Source: an uncultured Verrucomicrobiota bacterium (GTDB taxonomy: Bacteria > Verrucomicrobiota > Verrucomicrobiia > Opitutales > Opitutaceae). From it: 43,703 bases of DNA. The notes below the pieces were generated by a model. That model saw only the letters and a list, made by a program, of their open reading frames with translations, ran no database searches and had not been told where the DNA came from. The stretch covers positions 1 to 43,703 of the forward strand of contig CAJXQX010000027.1 of the NCBI GenBank assembly GCA_913058185.1, written 5' to 3'. A program made the translations under genes and the position numbers. This document shows positions 25,901-34,700 of this stretch, one piece after another. Position 1 is the first letter of the stretch; every line of letters begins with the position of its first letter.

Positions 25901-26068
25901 GTCCGTTTATTCGCCACTCCCATGCTCCGGCCTCATCCGACTTCGCTGAGGCTTCCTCCTTCGCCAAGGCTATGGCGGACGCGTCGTCGCGACAAGACGA
26001 GACCGGCTACATTACGGTGTCCTCTTGGTCTTACACCGAACGACATGCCTTCTTTGCCGCCATCCAAT

Positions 26069-26341
26069 TCAGGAATAGTGGTAGCGGGCTTGGGCGAAAA
26101 GGAGTCGATCTTGTTTTACGATGTATACCAAGCGATGTTCTTGAGTGATTCGACGTGACCACACACCCGAACCGAGGTGGCGCAACGGTTCGGGTTTTCC
26201 GATCCCTTTGATGGGATCACGTCGAATCGCTTCGACCAACTCCAGAATTTTATGCGCAACCTTCCGGTCGGTGCTTATCCAGTATTTCAGGTCATCCAGA
26301 AAATCATGGTCAAAAACCAGTTCCCGCTGGAGCCCATTCAT
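26069..26341 (-). CDS. yoeB: YoeB-family mRNA interferase toxin
   Basis: A 90-aa RelE/ParE-fold toxin that cleaves mRNA in the ribosome A site when free of its antitoxin. The C-terminal block is diagnostic: GKPEPLRHLGSGVWSRRITQ followed by EHRLVYIV and QARYHYS, containing the catalytic Glu (KPEPL), Arg (WSRRI) and near-terminal His. Its ATG overlaps the antitoxin stop codon (ATGA, 26338-26341), so translation is coupled. The module appears complete. It sits between an REP-like repeat and the aminopeptidase gene. Confidence 0.93.
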   Translation of the reverse strand: MNGLQRELVFDHDFLDDLKYWISTDRKVAHKILELVEAIRRDPIKGIGKPEPLRHLGSGVWSRRITQEHRLVYIVKQDRLLFAQARYHYS

Positions 26342-26610
26342 GCTTTCACTTGAGCGGCCAATTTAGTTTGAGTCATCGATTTGCCTTGGCCGGACTCCAG
26401 CCGTTTCAACGCTCCGAGTAGTCGCTGTGCATTGGCCGGAGAGCGAAGCAGATGAGCGGTCTCCTCCATACTGCGCCATTCGTTTAAAGGTAGCATCACC
26501 ACCGACTCATGACCTCGTCTATCCATCACGACTGGTTCGCGAGTGGACACGGTTTCATCCCAGAATGAGGCAAGTTTATCGCGTGCTTCGGTGTAGGATG
26601 TTCTCGTCAT
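26338..26610 (-). CDS. yefM: YefM/Phd-family antitoxin
   Basis: A 90-aa antitoxin. The N-terminal half is the DNA-binding Phd/YefM domain (TSYTEARDKLASFWDETVST, then EPVVMDRRGHESVVMLPLNEW), and the C-terminal tail that wraps the toxin follows (ETAHLLRSPANAQRLLGALKRLESG). It precedes and overlaps yoeB by four bases. With the toxin it should repress its own promoter; palindromes 13-31 bases upstream of the start fit that. Confidence 0.93.
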   Translation of the reverse strand: MTRTSYTEARDKLASFWDETVSTREPVVMDRRGHESVVMLPLNEWRSMEETAHLLRSPANAQRLLGALKRLESGQGKSMTQTKLAAQVKA

Positions 26611-26622
26611 TCTTCAAAACTA

Positions 26623-26641
26623 ACCTGAACAGGTATCCTGT
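26623..26641. promoter_or_regulatory. Candidate YefM operator
   Basis: Two overlapping palindromes, ACCTG-AA-CAGGT (26623-26634) and ACAGG-TAT-CCTGT (26629-26641), lie just upstream of the yefM start codon. They share the half site ACAGG/CCTGT. Their place in the promoter region of an autoregulated toxin-antitoxin operon suggests an operator. Confidence 0.5.
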
Positions 26642-26722
26642 CCATGAAAATGATGGCAACGCTGCTGCCTTTTTGGCGTGGGTGGGGAGGGTGCGCGCGC
26701 CGAAGTGCGACAGATACGATGG

Positions 26723-26760
26723 AGGTTGAAACCGGCGGGCTCGGCGATCCCGCCCTACCT
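26723..26760 (-). repeat. REP-like hairpin, copy B
   Basis: The minus strand reads GGTAGGGCGGGATCGCCGAG then CCCGCCGGTTTCA. Arms GGCGGG (26734-26739) and CCCGCC (26749-26754) enclose TCG-G-CGA. It ends 15 bp from the sulfatase stop codon. Confidence 0.75.
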
Positions 26761-26774
26761 TGATCGCGGGCGGA

Positions 26775-28271
26775 TCAGTTCTTTTCCGGCCCCGTGTTCT
26801 CCATGAACACGTCCCAAGTGTAGGTTTGGCGGCCGAGGTATTCGATGGTGTCGAAGAAGTCGGTGCGGCCGTTGAGGCGCGGGTCGCCTTCGGCTTTGAG
26901 CATGGCCATCAGTTGGGCGTGAAGGTGAGCCATGACGGCCGTGTGGTCGTCAGAGTCGGCGAGGTTGTTCAGGCAATCGGGATCTTCGTTGATAGCGAAG
27001 AGTTGGCGGGTCGGACGTTTGCCGAAACTATCCGCCGTGTAGTGGTCGTCGCGCTCCAGTAAGTGAGTCTTGGTGGGCGATGCATCGACGTTGCGGTAGT
27101 CGGTCTCGGGATTTCCGGCAGGCCAACGTTCGGAATGGAAATTGTAGACGTAGAGGAAGTCGTCGGTGCGGATAGCGCGGGCGGGGTAGCCCCAGTCGTT
27201 GGGTCGGCCCACGTCATGACGTTCCTTGCCGGTGAGCATGATATCGCGGCTGGCATCGACTCGGCCTTCATCGGGCGAGCGAAGGACATTCGCGAAACTT
27301 TTGCCCGTAAATTGAGCATGAGGCGTGAGTCCAGCGGCCTCCAAGAATGTTGGAGCGAAATCGCGCACGTTGATGAAATCCGTCACGACCCGGCCGGCGG
27401 GAGCGTGGTCGCCCCAGCGGACGGCCAACGGAAGATGGAATCCCATTTCGTAGATCTGACCTTTGACCCGCGGGAAGGGCATGCCGTGATCGGACGTCAT
27501 GACGATGATAGTATTATCCAGCTCGCCGATTTCGCGGAGGTGTTCGAGCACCCGCGCCACGTGGGAGTCATACCACTCCACCTCGATGGCGTAGTCCAAC
27601 ATGTCGCTGCGGATGATTTCGTTGTCTGGGTAGAATCCGGGCACATCGACCGTATCCAGAGACTTACCTCGGCGCAGACCGTTGCCCTCTTCGTAAGCCC
27701 GATGCGGTTCTTTCGCGCCGAGCCAAAAACAGAAAGGTTGGCCCTCGTCGCGTTGAGGCAGGAAGTTTTCGATGAAGTTGCGGGCGTAGTCCTGGGTGGA
27801 CATCGACTTCCCGGGAGGGTCGGTTTTAAATTTGTCGTAGAGCGGGCCGGCAGGGTTGTGCTCTCGGTAATCTTGGAACTCGCCGGGTCCCCATCCTTTG
27901 CCGGTTAAGCCTACATGGTATCCTGCTTTAGCCAAAAGATCCGGATAGGTGATGAATTGCTCCGGCCAGCGGTTCCAATGGCTGATGCCCTCTTCGAGCT
28001 GCCAGGAGTTGCGGCCCGTCGTGATACTCGCGCGGCACGGAGCGCATTTCGGGTTGGAAGTGAAGGCGTTGGTGAAGAGCACACCTTCGCGGGCGATACG
28101 ATCGAAGGTGGGCGTTTCGACGAATTTCGATCCGTAAGCACCGGCGTGGGGCCAGCCCCAGTCGTCCGCGATACAGAACAAAATGTTTGGACGACGGTCA
28201 TCGGCTGCGGAGAGCAGACCGGCGGTGAAGAGGAGGGTGAAAAGCAGCCAGCAACGGCGAGAGGTAAGCAT
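26775..28271 (-). CDS. Secreted sulfatase with CAPCR active-site motif (heparan N-sulfatase-like)
   Basis: A sulfatase of 498 aa from ATG 28271, where a clear signal peptide begins (MLTSRRCWLLFTLLFTAGLLSA). The frame stays open to 28460, but the extra 63 residues read through a dispersed repeat and are not credible. Metal ligands D36-D37 (IADDWGWPH), the formylglycine motif C76-A-P-C-R followed by ASITTGRNSWQ, GKGWGPG in place of GKWH, KEPHRAYE, and SDHGMPFPRVKGQIYE match N-sulfoglucosamine sulfohydrolase-like enzymes. The fourth motif position is Cys where Ser, Thr or Ala is usual. It is divergent from the Tat-exported oxidoreductase. Substrate not known. Confidence 0.92.
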   Translation of the reverse strand: MLTSRRCWLLFTLLFTAGLLSAADDRRPNILFCIADDWGWPHAGAYGSKFVETPTFDRIAREGVLFTNAFTSNPKCAPCRASITTGRNSWQLEEGISHWNRWPEQFITYPDLLAKAGYHVGLTGKGWGPGEFQDYREHNPAGPLYDKFKTDPPGKSMSTQDYARNFIENFLPQRDEGQPFCFWLGAKEPHRAYEEGNGLRRGKSLDTVDVPGFYPDNEIIRSDMLDYAIEVEWYDSHVARVLEHLREIGELDNTIIVMTSDHGMPFPRVKGQIYEMGFHLPLAVRWGDHAPAGRVVTDFINVRDFAPTFLEAAGLTPHAQFTGKSFANVLRSPDEGRVDASRDIMLTGKERHDVGRPNDWGYPARAIRTDDFLYVYNFHSERWPAGNPETDYRNVDASPTKTHLLERDDHYTADSFGKRPTRQLFAINEDPDCLNNLADSDDHTAVMAHLHAQLMAMLKAEGDPRLNGRTDFFDTIEYLGRQTYTWDVFMENTGPEKN

Positions 28272-28346
28272 CCCGCCAATCTGATCGAAGGAGGCAGAAC
28301 ATGCCAAACAGGAATCACTGAAGCGTTTGGGCTGGGGCAACGCGAT

Positions 28347-28412
28347 GTCGGGCATAAAGCCCGACCCACCCGGCAACAGGCGGTGCGATGTGGGTCGGGC
28401 TTTATGCCCGAC
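28347..28412. repeat. Inverted pair of 23-bp palindromic repeats
   Basis: A 23-base unit starting GTCGGGCATAAAGCCCGAC at 28347-28369 is followed, after 20 bases, by its exact reverse complement at 28390-28412. Each unit is itself a hairpin (GTCGGGC-ATAAA-GCCCGAC). It lies between the sulfatase and the divergent oxidoreductase gene, as BIME-type REP doublets do. Confidence 0.8.
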
Positions 28413-28495
28413 ACTATTCACGTTGACCAATCGGGGGATCGACTTGTTGGGGTCGATCAACTGAAGTGTCTGGGACCCTTAATACTTTCTTCCCC

Positions 28496-29857
28496 ATGAA
28501 TCGTCGTTCCTTTGTTTCTGCCCTTGCGACCGCCAGTGCGGTTGCAGCCACATCCCCGCGTTTGTTAGGTGCCTCTTCGGCGATGAAGCCGCCAACCCTC
28601 GGCCTCATCGGCAGCGGTTGGTATGGTGGCGTGAACCTCAACAGCTTGGTCAAGAATACGGGGGCGCGCGTGACCGCGTTGTGTGATGTCAGCACCAAAC
28701 AATTGAGTAAAACTTTGGATTTTGTCGCGGAACGGCAGGCGCACGTGCCGACGACTTTTTCGGACTACAACGAGATGTTGGCGAGTGACGTGCCCGATAT
28801 CGTGATCGTGGCCACGCCGGATCACTGGCACGCCATGCCGGCCATCGCAGCCATGCAAGCGGGCGCAGACGTGTTTTTGGAAAAGCCCATTGGTGTAGAC
28901 GTCATGGAGGGTGAAGCGCTCGTCGCTGCGGCGCGCAAATACGGCAGCGTGGTGCAGGTCAATACGCAGCGTCGGAGCTATCCCATCTTTCGGCACGTTA
29001 AGAAGCATTTCATCCAAGCGGGCCGGCTCGGAGAAATCGGACAGGTCGAGACTTATGGTTACGTGGGTGGGGGACGAAAAGGTATCTCGGAAGTGGTGCC
29101 CGTGCCCAACTACCTCGATTATGATGCTTGGACGGGACCCGCGCCGATGCGCCCCTTTACGGCCCGCAAGGAAGACCGCGGATGGCGGCGATACCAGGAA
29201 TACGGCAATGGCATCATCGGCGATATGGGCGTGCACAAGATCGACGTGGCGCGTTGGTTGCTCGACCTCGGTTGGCCGACCAAAATCTATTCGACCGGCG
29301 GTATCCGCTTCCCGGAAGGGACCGACGCCAACACGGCGGATCACCAACATGCGACGTTTGAGTACCCAGATCTTACGCTATCCTGGGTGCACCGCACCTG
29401 GGGTAAGTCGCCGATCGTGAATCTGCGCCATTGGTCGGACGGCTGGGGCGTGCGAATCACCGGTTCGATGGGCACCCTCGATGTAACGATGCTGCACTAT
29501 ACCTTCACGCCAAATGGTCCGGGTGAAGTGGAGACGTTTCACGAGCTGTCGCCGGATGGGAATCCGATGAATGCTGATTTCATCGGCGGCACCAAATCGC
29601 TCGAAGCCAGGGCCGAAGCGAACCACGCGGCAAATTTCATGGCGGCGCGCGCCGCGCGCAGTCGACCCGTGGCCGACATCGAAGAAGCGCACATCTCCAG
29701 TGCGTGTTGCCAGTTGGCGAATCTCGCGATGGACCTGGGTCGACCGGTCAGCTACGACCCGACAACGCGCACCGTTCGAGGTGATGCTGAGGCAACCGCG
29801 ATGCTGGCCCGTGAATACCGCGGCCCGTGGGTGCATCCTGATCCCGCGGCGGTTTGA
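28496..29857 (+). CDS. Tat-exported Gfo/Idh/MocA-family oxidoreductase
   Basis: A protein of 453 aa from ATG 28496, which begins with a twin-arginine signal (MNRRSFVSALATASAVAATS). An in-frame start at 28466 would bury that motif. The Rossmann motif follows (LGLIGSGWYGG), then VTALCDVS, VIVATPDHWHA, and EKPIGVDVMEGEAL, the EKP catalytic lysine region. The C-terminal half holds GNGIIGDMGVHKIDVARWLL and the substrate-binding sheet. This subfamily is abundant in polysaccharide-degrading Verrucomicrobia and Planctomycetes. Members oxidise or rearrange sugars with tightly bound NAD(P) in the periplasm. It is divergent from the sixth sulfatase, consistent with a shared sugar substrate, which is inference. 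Confidence 0.92.
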   Translation: MNRRSFVSALATASAVAATSPRLLGASSAMKPPTLGLIGSGWYGGVNLNSLVKNTGARVTALCDVSTKQLSKTLDFVAERQAHVPTTFSDYNEMLASDVPDIVIVATPDHWHAMPAIAAMQAGADVFLEKPIGVDVMEGEALVAAARKYGSVVQVNTQRRSYPIFRHVKKHFIQAGRLGEIGQVETYGYVGGGRKGISEVVPVPNYLDYDAWTGPAPMRPFTARKEDRGWRRYQEYGNGIIGDMGVHKIDVARWLLDLGWPTKIYSTGGIRFPEGTDANTADHQHATFEYPDLTLSWVHRTWGKSPIVNLRHWSDGWGVRITGSMGTLDVTMLHYTFTPNGPGEVETFHELSPDGNPMNADFIGGTKSLEARAEANHAANFMAARAARSRPVADIEEAHISSACCQLANLAMDLGRPVSYDPTTRTVRGDAEATAMLAREYRGPWVHPDPAAV

Positions 29858-29897
29858 GTCTAATAATTAGCCCCTAGAGTTCACGGAATTTGTCCGT

Positions 29898-30263
29898 TTA
29901 ACTTGGTTGCGCGTGGTCTGCTTTGGTGGACCAGTCGGCGTGGCACTGGGGTGAGCCGCGGGCGAGGTCGCGGCAGGTTTGGGGGCGTTGCTCGTAGATG
30001 GCGCAGACGAATTGAAGGCCATTGGCGCTGGGCTTAATTTCCAACGCAGCGCAGTGCCCTTCGGACATGCGCATGAAGGCGCGGTTGTTTTGCCACCTCA
30101 CCCAGTGCTCAGCATTGGCGCCGAGGCGTTGATGGTCGTCGCCGGTCACGACCACGTAATTTTTGGCCGGCGAAAAACAACAGGCTCCGCACGACAAACA
30201 CGCTGGGGGGTGGAAGGAGGCTTCGGACGAGTCCGAATGTGGGGGAGAGGATGGAGTGGGCAA
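29898..30263 (-). CDS. YkgJ-family cysteine-cluster protein
   Basis: The conserved core reads CLSCGACCFSPAKNYVV, then GHCAALEIK, FVCAIYEQRPQTCRDLARGSPQC: a CxxCxxCC-type cluster with later Cys residues matching the YkgJ/UPF0153 family of probable iron- or zinc-binding proteins. The start is uncertain. The frame is open to 30665, but upstream text is unlike protein and would overlap the divergent RDD-like gene; I suggest the TTG at 30263 (121 aa). The function of the family is unknown. It converges on the oxidoreductase gene with a 40-bp gap. Confidence 0.7.
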   Translation of the reverse strand: MPTPSSPPHSDSSEASFHPPACLSCGACCFSPAKNYVVVTGDDHQRLGANAEHWVRWQNNRAFMRMSEGHCAALEIKPSANGLQFVCAIYEQRPQTCRDLARGSPQCHADWSTKADHAQPS

Positions 30264-30414
30264 AGAGCCTGACCGTGAGGCCGAGGGATGGAGCCTATTC
30301 AGGAGTTTTGGAATCGACGAGCATCGAAGTGAGATGGGATTGCGGTGCTCGGGCGGAATGGTTTCATTGAGGGCTCCTTTCTTATGTCCGAAGAACCATC
30401 CATCGAAGCTATCA

Positions 30415-30932
30415 GTGCCCGAGGAAGCTTCCTCGCCGCAATGCCGCACGGGCGTGGTCGACCGGGAGCGTTTGCGGATCGATCCGGCGTTGTTGGACAC
30501 GCCCCTGGCTAAGTGGTGGCAGCGCGGTGGGGCGAGGGTCATCGATCTTGCGGCGATTGGCGCGTTGTCGTTGTTGGCTAGTCCGGTGCTAGGGTTACTT
30601 ACCGGCGCGACGTTGGCGACTTTAGGGACGCGGCGAGAGAGTGGATCGAAAGTGTGGCAGCTCATTCGCTGGGCTTTGATTGGGTTGGGAGGCGTGGTGA
30701 TCGTCCTATCGGGATTTATGTTGGCGGGTAATCCGCTGGTGCGAACGGGTGCCTTTAACCTCTCCGCAGAAAAGGATGCTCCTGATCTAGCTGCGGTGGT
30801 GGTGGCGCCGAACGCTTCGTCGCGAGACTTAAGACGAGCGGTCGATCAGTTGGACGTGCAGGTGGAGTGGCTCCGGGCTGAGAATGCCAGCTTACGCGAC
30901 GAGATTCGCGGTAACTCGTGGCTGCGGCTTGC
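30415..30932 (+). pseudogene. RDD-like membrane protein, C-terminus replaced
   Basis: The frame from GTG 30415 encodes a hydrophilic start (VPEEASSPQCRTG), then RLRIDPALLDTPLAKWWQRGGARVID-LAAIGALSLLASPVLG, resembling the first helix of RDD-family membrane proteins. A second helix (LIRWALIGLGGVVIVLSGFML) and a short coiled coil (LRRAVDQLDVQVEWLRAENASLRDEI) follow. After about 30917 the reading continues in a frame that overlaps a LysR remnant and then stops at 30999. The start is uncertain: an ATG at 30384 opens a different frame and no Shine-Dalgarno is evident. It may have been a full gene cut by the deletion that also removed the LysR N-terminus. Confidence 0.5.
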
Positions 30933-31500
30933 GGCCAAATCCTATCGTTGGAAGATGACCTCGGCGCGAAGCTGTTCGAACGCAGTCCGTTCAAGCTGAC
31001 CACTTCGGGCGAGGAACTCTACGAATTTGACCGACCGTTTTTTGAAAACCTGCATGCGACGGCAGAGCGTCTTCGACAAACATCATCGCCCAGCCTACGC
31101 ATCGGTGCCTCGCCGGCCGAAATTGAAGTCGGCGGAAGATCTTTGGCGCAAAGACGTGATCGAAGAACCGCTGATTTGTCTGCCGGCGACAGAAATGATC
31201 ACTCGAGTTTTTCAGAAGGGCCTACAGCAACGCAAAATCGATTGGCCCCATACGATCGAAGCGAGTTCCGTTGGACTCGTGACGCGTTACGTCGCCAATG
31301 GTTATGGTGTCGGGGTGAGTGTCGCGGCTTCAGAAGCGGTTAAGCATAAAGATGTGCGGGTGCTTCCACTCGAAGATTTCGATTCGATCGAGATCGCCCT
31401 CTTGAGCAACGGAAAGCCTACCCCGCTCGTGGAACACGTCCTCGAAGCCTGCCGGCAGGTCGTCGCAAAAGAGTGGCCGAAGTCACAACGGATCGATTGA
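30933..31500 (+). pseudogene. LysR-family regulator remnant, lacking its HTH and part of the effector domain
   Basis: The first piece (QILSLEDDLGAKLFERSPFK, then LTTSGEELYEFDRPFF, LRIGAS) is the end of a LysR helix-turn-helix domain plus linker. Homology then resumes in another frame near 31120 as RPKLKSAEDLWRKDVIEEPLICLP through VANGYGVGVSVA to the natural C-terminus at 31500. The first ~25 residues with the DNA-recognition helix and an internal stretch of roughly 70-90 residues are missing, and the two pieces are out of frame. An open frame from 31027 covers the C-terminal half but has no matching N-terminus. Not functional as a regulator. Confidence 0.75.
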
Positions 31501-31514
31501 CCCGCGTTCGCGGA

Positions 31515-31691
31515 TCAATCCGTGGCCGTGTCTTGGGATTCGGACTTCTTCGCCAAACGAGCTAGTTCTCTCTTGGTGAGCTTCTTGGGCGCACGCGCGC
31601 CGGGTTTGGCCGGTGCTTCGCCCGGGTGGAGTCTTTGGAAGCGATCGGCCAGTTTGTGGTCCTTCACTTCAAAGTGATATTTGATGCCCAT
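31515..31691 (-). CDS. Small basic protein of unknown function, 58 aa
   Basis: The ATG at 31691 opens MGIKYHFEVKDHKLADRFQR, LHPGEAPAKPGARAPKKLTK, RELARLAKKSESQDTATD. It is lysine/arginine rich with a probable C-terminal helix. It starts 57 bp downstream of the SNF2 helicase stop codon on the same strand, so co-transcription is likely. I do not recognise the family. The protein-like composition and clean boundaries support a real gene. Confidence 0.6.
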   Translation of the reverse strand: MGIKYHFEVKDHKLADRFQRLHPGEAPAKPGARAPKKLTKRELARLAKKSESQDTATD

Positions 31692-31748
31692 GGTTGGAAG
31701 CGGATATAATTTGGGTGGGGTCGCAATCCGAAATGCGACCCCGGTGCT

Positions 31749-34700
31749 TTAGCTCAGGATGTCGCGGAGGCTGTCTAGATCCATTACCTTGCTGAGGCTT
31801 TCTTCCTGCACCACAGAAGCGGCGAGGGCGGCTTTCTCGTGTTGAAGGGAGCGGATCTTTTCTTCCACCGATCCTGCCGTGATGAAGCGGTAGGCGATGA
31901 CGGGTTTAGTTTGGCCGATGCGGTGAATCCGGTCGATAGCTTGCGCCTCGGCGGCAGGATTCCACCACGGATCGTAGAGGATCGCGTAACTTGCTGCCGT
32001 CAGATTGAGGCCGAAGCCGGCCGCTTTTAGCGATAGCAGGAACACCGTCTTGCTCGGATCCTTTTGGAACGTGTCCACCAACTCGGCGCGATTCTCGGTC
32101 GAACCCGTGAGGATGAGGTGGCCGATTTCCTTCTCCACCAATCGATCGCGAATGATGTTCAACATCTTCACGAACTGGCTGAACACGAGAACCTGATGGC
32201 CTTCTTCGGCGAGCTCTTCGACGCGCTCTAGCAAGGCTTCGAGTTTGGCGCTCGGAATATCAGCGTGAGCTGGATCGATCAGCGCTGGGTGACAACAGAT
32301 TTGGCGGAGGCGAAGTAGGCTGGCCAGCACGTGGAAACGCACTTTGCCCAGCTCCTTAGCGGTGGCCACACCGAGCAGTTCGGCTCGGGCGCGCTTGAGT
32401 TCCGCATCGTAGAGCTCCCGTTGTTCGCCTTCGAGATCGATGATAACATCATCCTCACTGCGCTTCGGCAGGTCGGGCGCGGCCTGTGCCTTGGTGCGAC
32501 GCAGCAGGAAGTGTTTCACGCGGCGGTGGAGGCGCTGGAGCCCCTCGGGCGTTGCGTCGCCATACTGACGCTTAAAGTTGGCTAGATCGCCCAACAAACC
32601 AGGTTGAGCGAAAGCGAACAGGCTCCAGAGATCGGTGAGTCGATTCTCGATCGGCGTGCCGGTGAGCACCACGCGATGACGGGCCGGAAGGGCGCGAGCG
32701 GCGAGTGCGACTTGGCTCTTGGGGTTCTTGATGAACTGACCCTCATCGAGCACAACGACATCCCAAGTGATACTGCGGAATCGCTCCGCGTGTCGGCGCA
32801 GTTGGGTGTAGTTGACGACCAGAATGTCCGGGTGCTTACGATCGGAATCGAGCCGGCCGGTTTCCGCCGAAAAGATGGTGGTGGTGAGATCGGGGGTGAA
32901 TCGGGCGGTCTCGGTGACCCAACCGTGGGTCACACTTTTTGGGCAAACGACGAGGGCGCGAAACGGTTCGGCCTTGGGTTTTCCTTTGGTGGAGCCCTTC
33001 GCTTTATCCGCGCTCAACTGGAGCATCCAAGCAAGCGCCTGGACGGTTTTACCCAAACCCATGTCATCGGCCAAAATTCCGCCAAATCCTTGTTGGGCGA
33101 GGTGCGACAGAAAATGGTATCCGTCCGTTTGATAAGGACGGAGGTTCGCCTTCAGGTTGGGCGGAAGTTTGGGAGGCTCGATCGAGGCGATTTCGGAGGC
33201 CCGGTTTTTCAGGCGTTCGACCATGCGCTCGTCGCGCGCCGCCAAGCGATTGGCTTCGAGGGCGAGTTGCAGGGTGTGGAACCGGTGTTTGGCGGGGTCG
33301 CCACTCTCGAGCACGTCGGCTACGCCGAGACCGAGACGATCCAGTGCTTCGGTGGTTTCTTCGTCGACCGCCGCTTCGGCGTCAACCCGCCGCCAACCGT
33401 GTTTGGGCAAGTGCACCCATTTGCCGCGCGCTTTGAGCAGCAGCTTGATCTCTTCGGTGTTGAGATTGGTGTCTTCGACTTTCAATCCCACGGTGAGGTC
33501 GAACCAGTCCTTTTCGGAGTCGGCCGAATCGTCGAGTTGCAGTTCCACGCGGGCGCTCAGTGGCTCGTCCAACAAGCTGGCAATTTCGGGCGAGAGCTCG
33601 GTGTGGATGTGCGGGGAGAGTCCGGCGTGCCAGCGCAGAAAGCTGTCGGCGAACTCGTCGTCCACGGGTCGCACCCAAGCGTCAGCCCAGCCATCCCACA
33701 TCAGACGGAAGCCCGTGAAGCTTTCGCCTGCCTCGCGGGCGCTGCTGAATTCGAACTCCAGCGCGGGTTTACCGACCTCGCGGGGAGGTGGCGCGCCGGT
33801 TTTGGTCCATTGCCAACCTACGGCATCGCCGGTCCATTGTTTCTCGCAAGCAGGGTGAGTTGAAACCGCGGTGAGTTGGGCGTGCATCTCGCGCTCTGCG
33901 CCGTCGAATCCGGCTGTGAGCCAGCATTTGAGGCGTGGCTTCAGAGCAACGATCTTCAGTTCGGCGGCGATTCCATCTGGCAATCGCAGTCCTACCGCGC
34001 GGAGGCGTGGGAGCAGGCGAGCATCACTGAGGGCGGCGATCGGAAGTTGAGGTGCCGGGGAGGGAGGTGGTCCTCGCCACAGTTGATCCTCGAAAAGGTA
34101 GAGTGGTTGAGGACGCGACGCGACCAGGATGGCGTCATCGGCGGGCCGGCCGTCGGGTGTGACCACTTGCAGGTCCAATCGATCGCTGGTGTCGGCTGCG
34201 ACCGTCGCCTCGGGCACCAAGGGATCTGATTCAATGATCAGGGGACGTCCGTCTGGCATGGCCAGGGCGGGTCGAGCCGAGGAGGTGCGCAGCAGTTCAG
34301 CTACGGCTTCGGAGGGCAGGGGACGTTTTGCGGTAAGGCCGGTGGGCAGCAAGCGCGCTTCGGCGGCCAGAGCGGCGGCGAGGCTGGCTTGGTCGGGCGG
34401 GAGTTTTTCCAGATCGGCCGGACGTAACTTGGTCAAGTCGTTGAACCAACGTTGGGCAGGTGCGCGCCAAGGTTTTTGACCTTTTCGTTGGATTTCGATC
34501 AGCCAGTTGCCGGAGTGGTCGAGGCGCAGACGTAGACCTTGGATGTCGGCAAAGAGGGGATGTTGTTGTGATTGGGCGGTCTCCTCGGCCGAAGGCAGCA
34601 CCCGCAACCAGCGGGCTAGTTCCTTCTCGAGGGCGTGTTCGTCGGCAGAGCTGACGGCTTGGGTGAAGTTGCTCTCGAGGCGGTGTGGAATGGTGCGCGG

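Noticed and set aside
28347-28412. CRISPR-like repeats
   Set aside because: Only two units in opposite orientation with one 20-base spacer; no array and no cas genes in the window.
28272-28460. N-terminal extension of the sixth sulfatase to 28460
   Set aside because: The extra 63 residues translate the inverted repeat doublet and would bury the signal peptide that starts at 28271.
30264-30665. Extension of the YkgJ-type protein to 255 aa
   Set aside because: The added region is Ser/Pro/Arg-rich non-conserved text overlapping the divergent membrane-protein gene.
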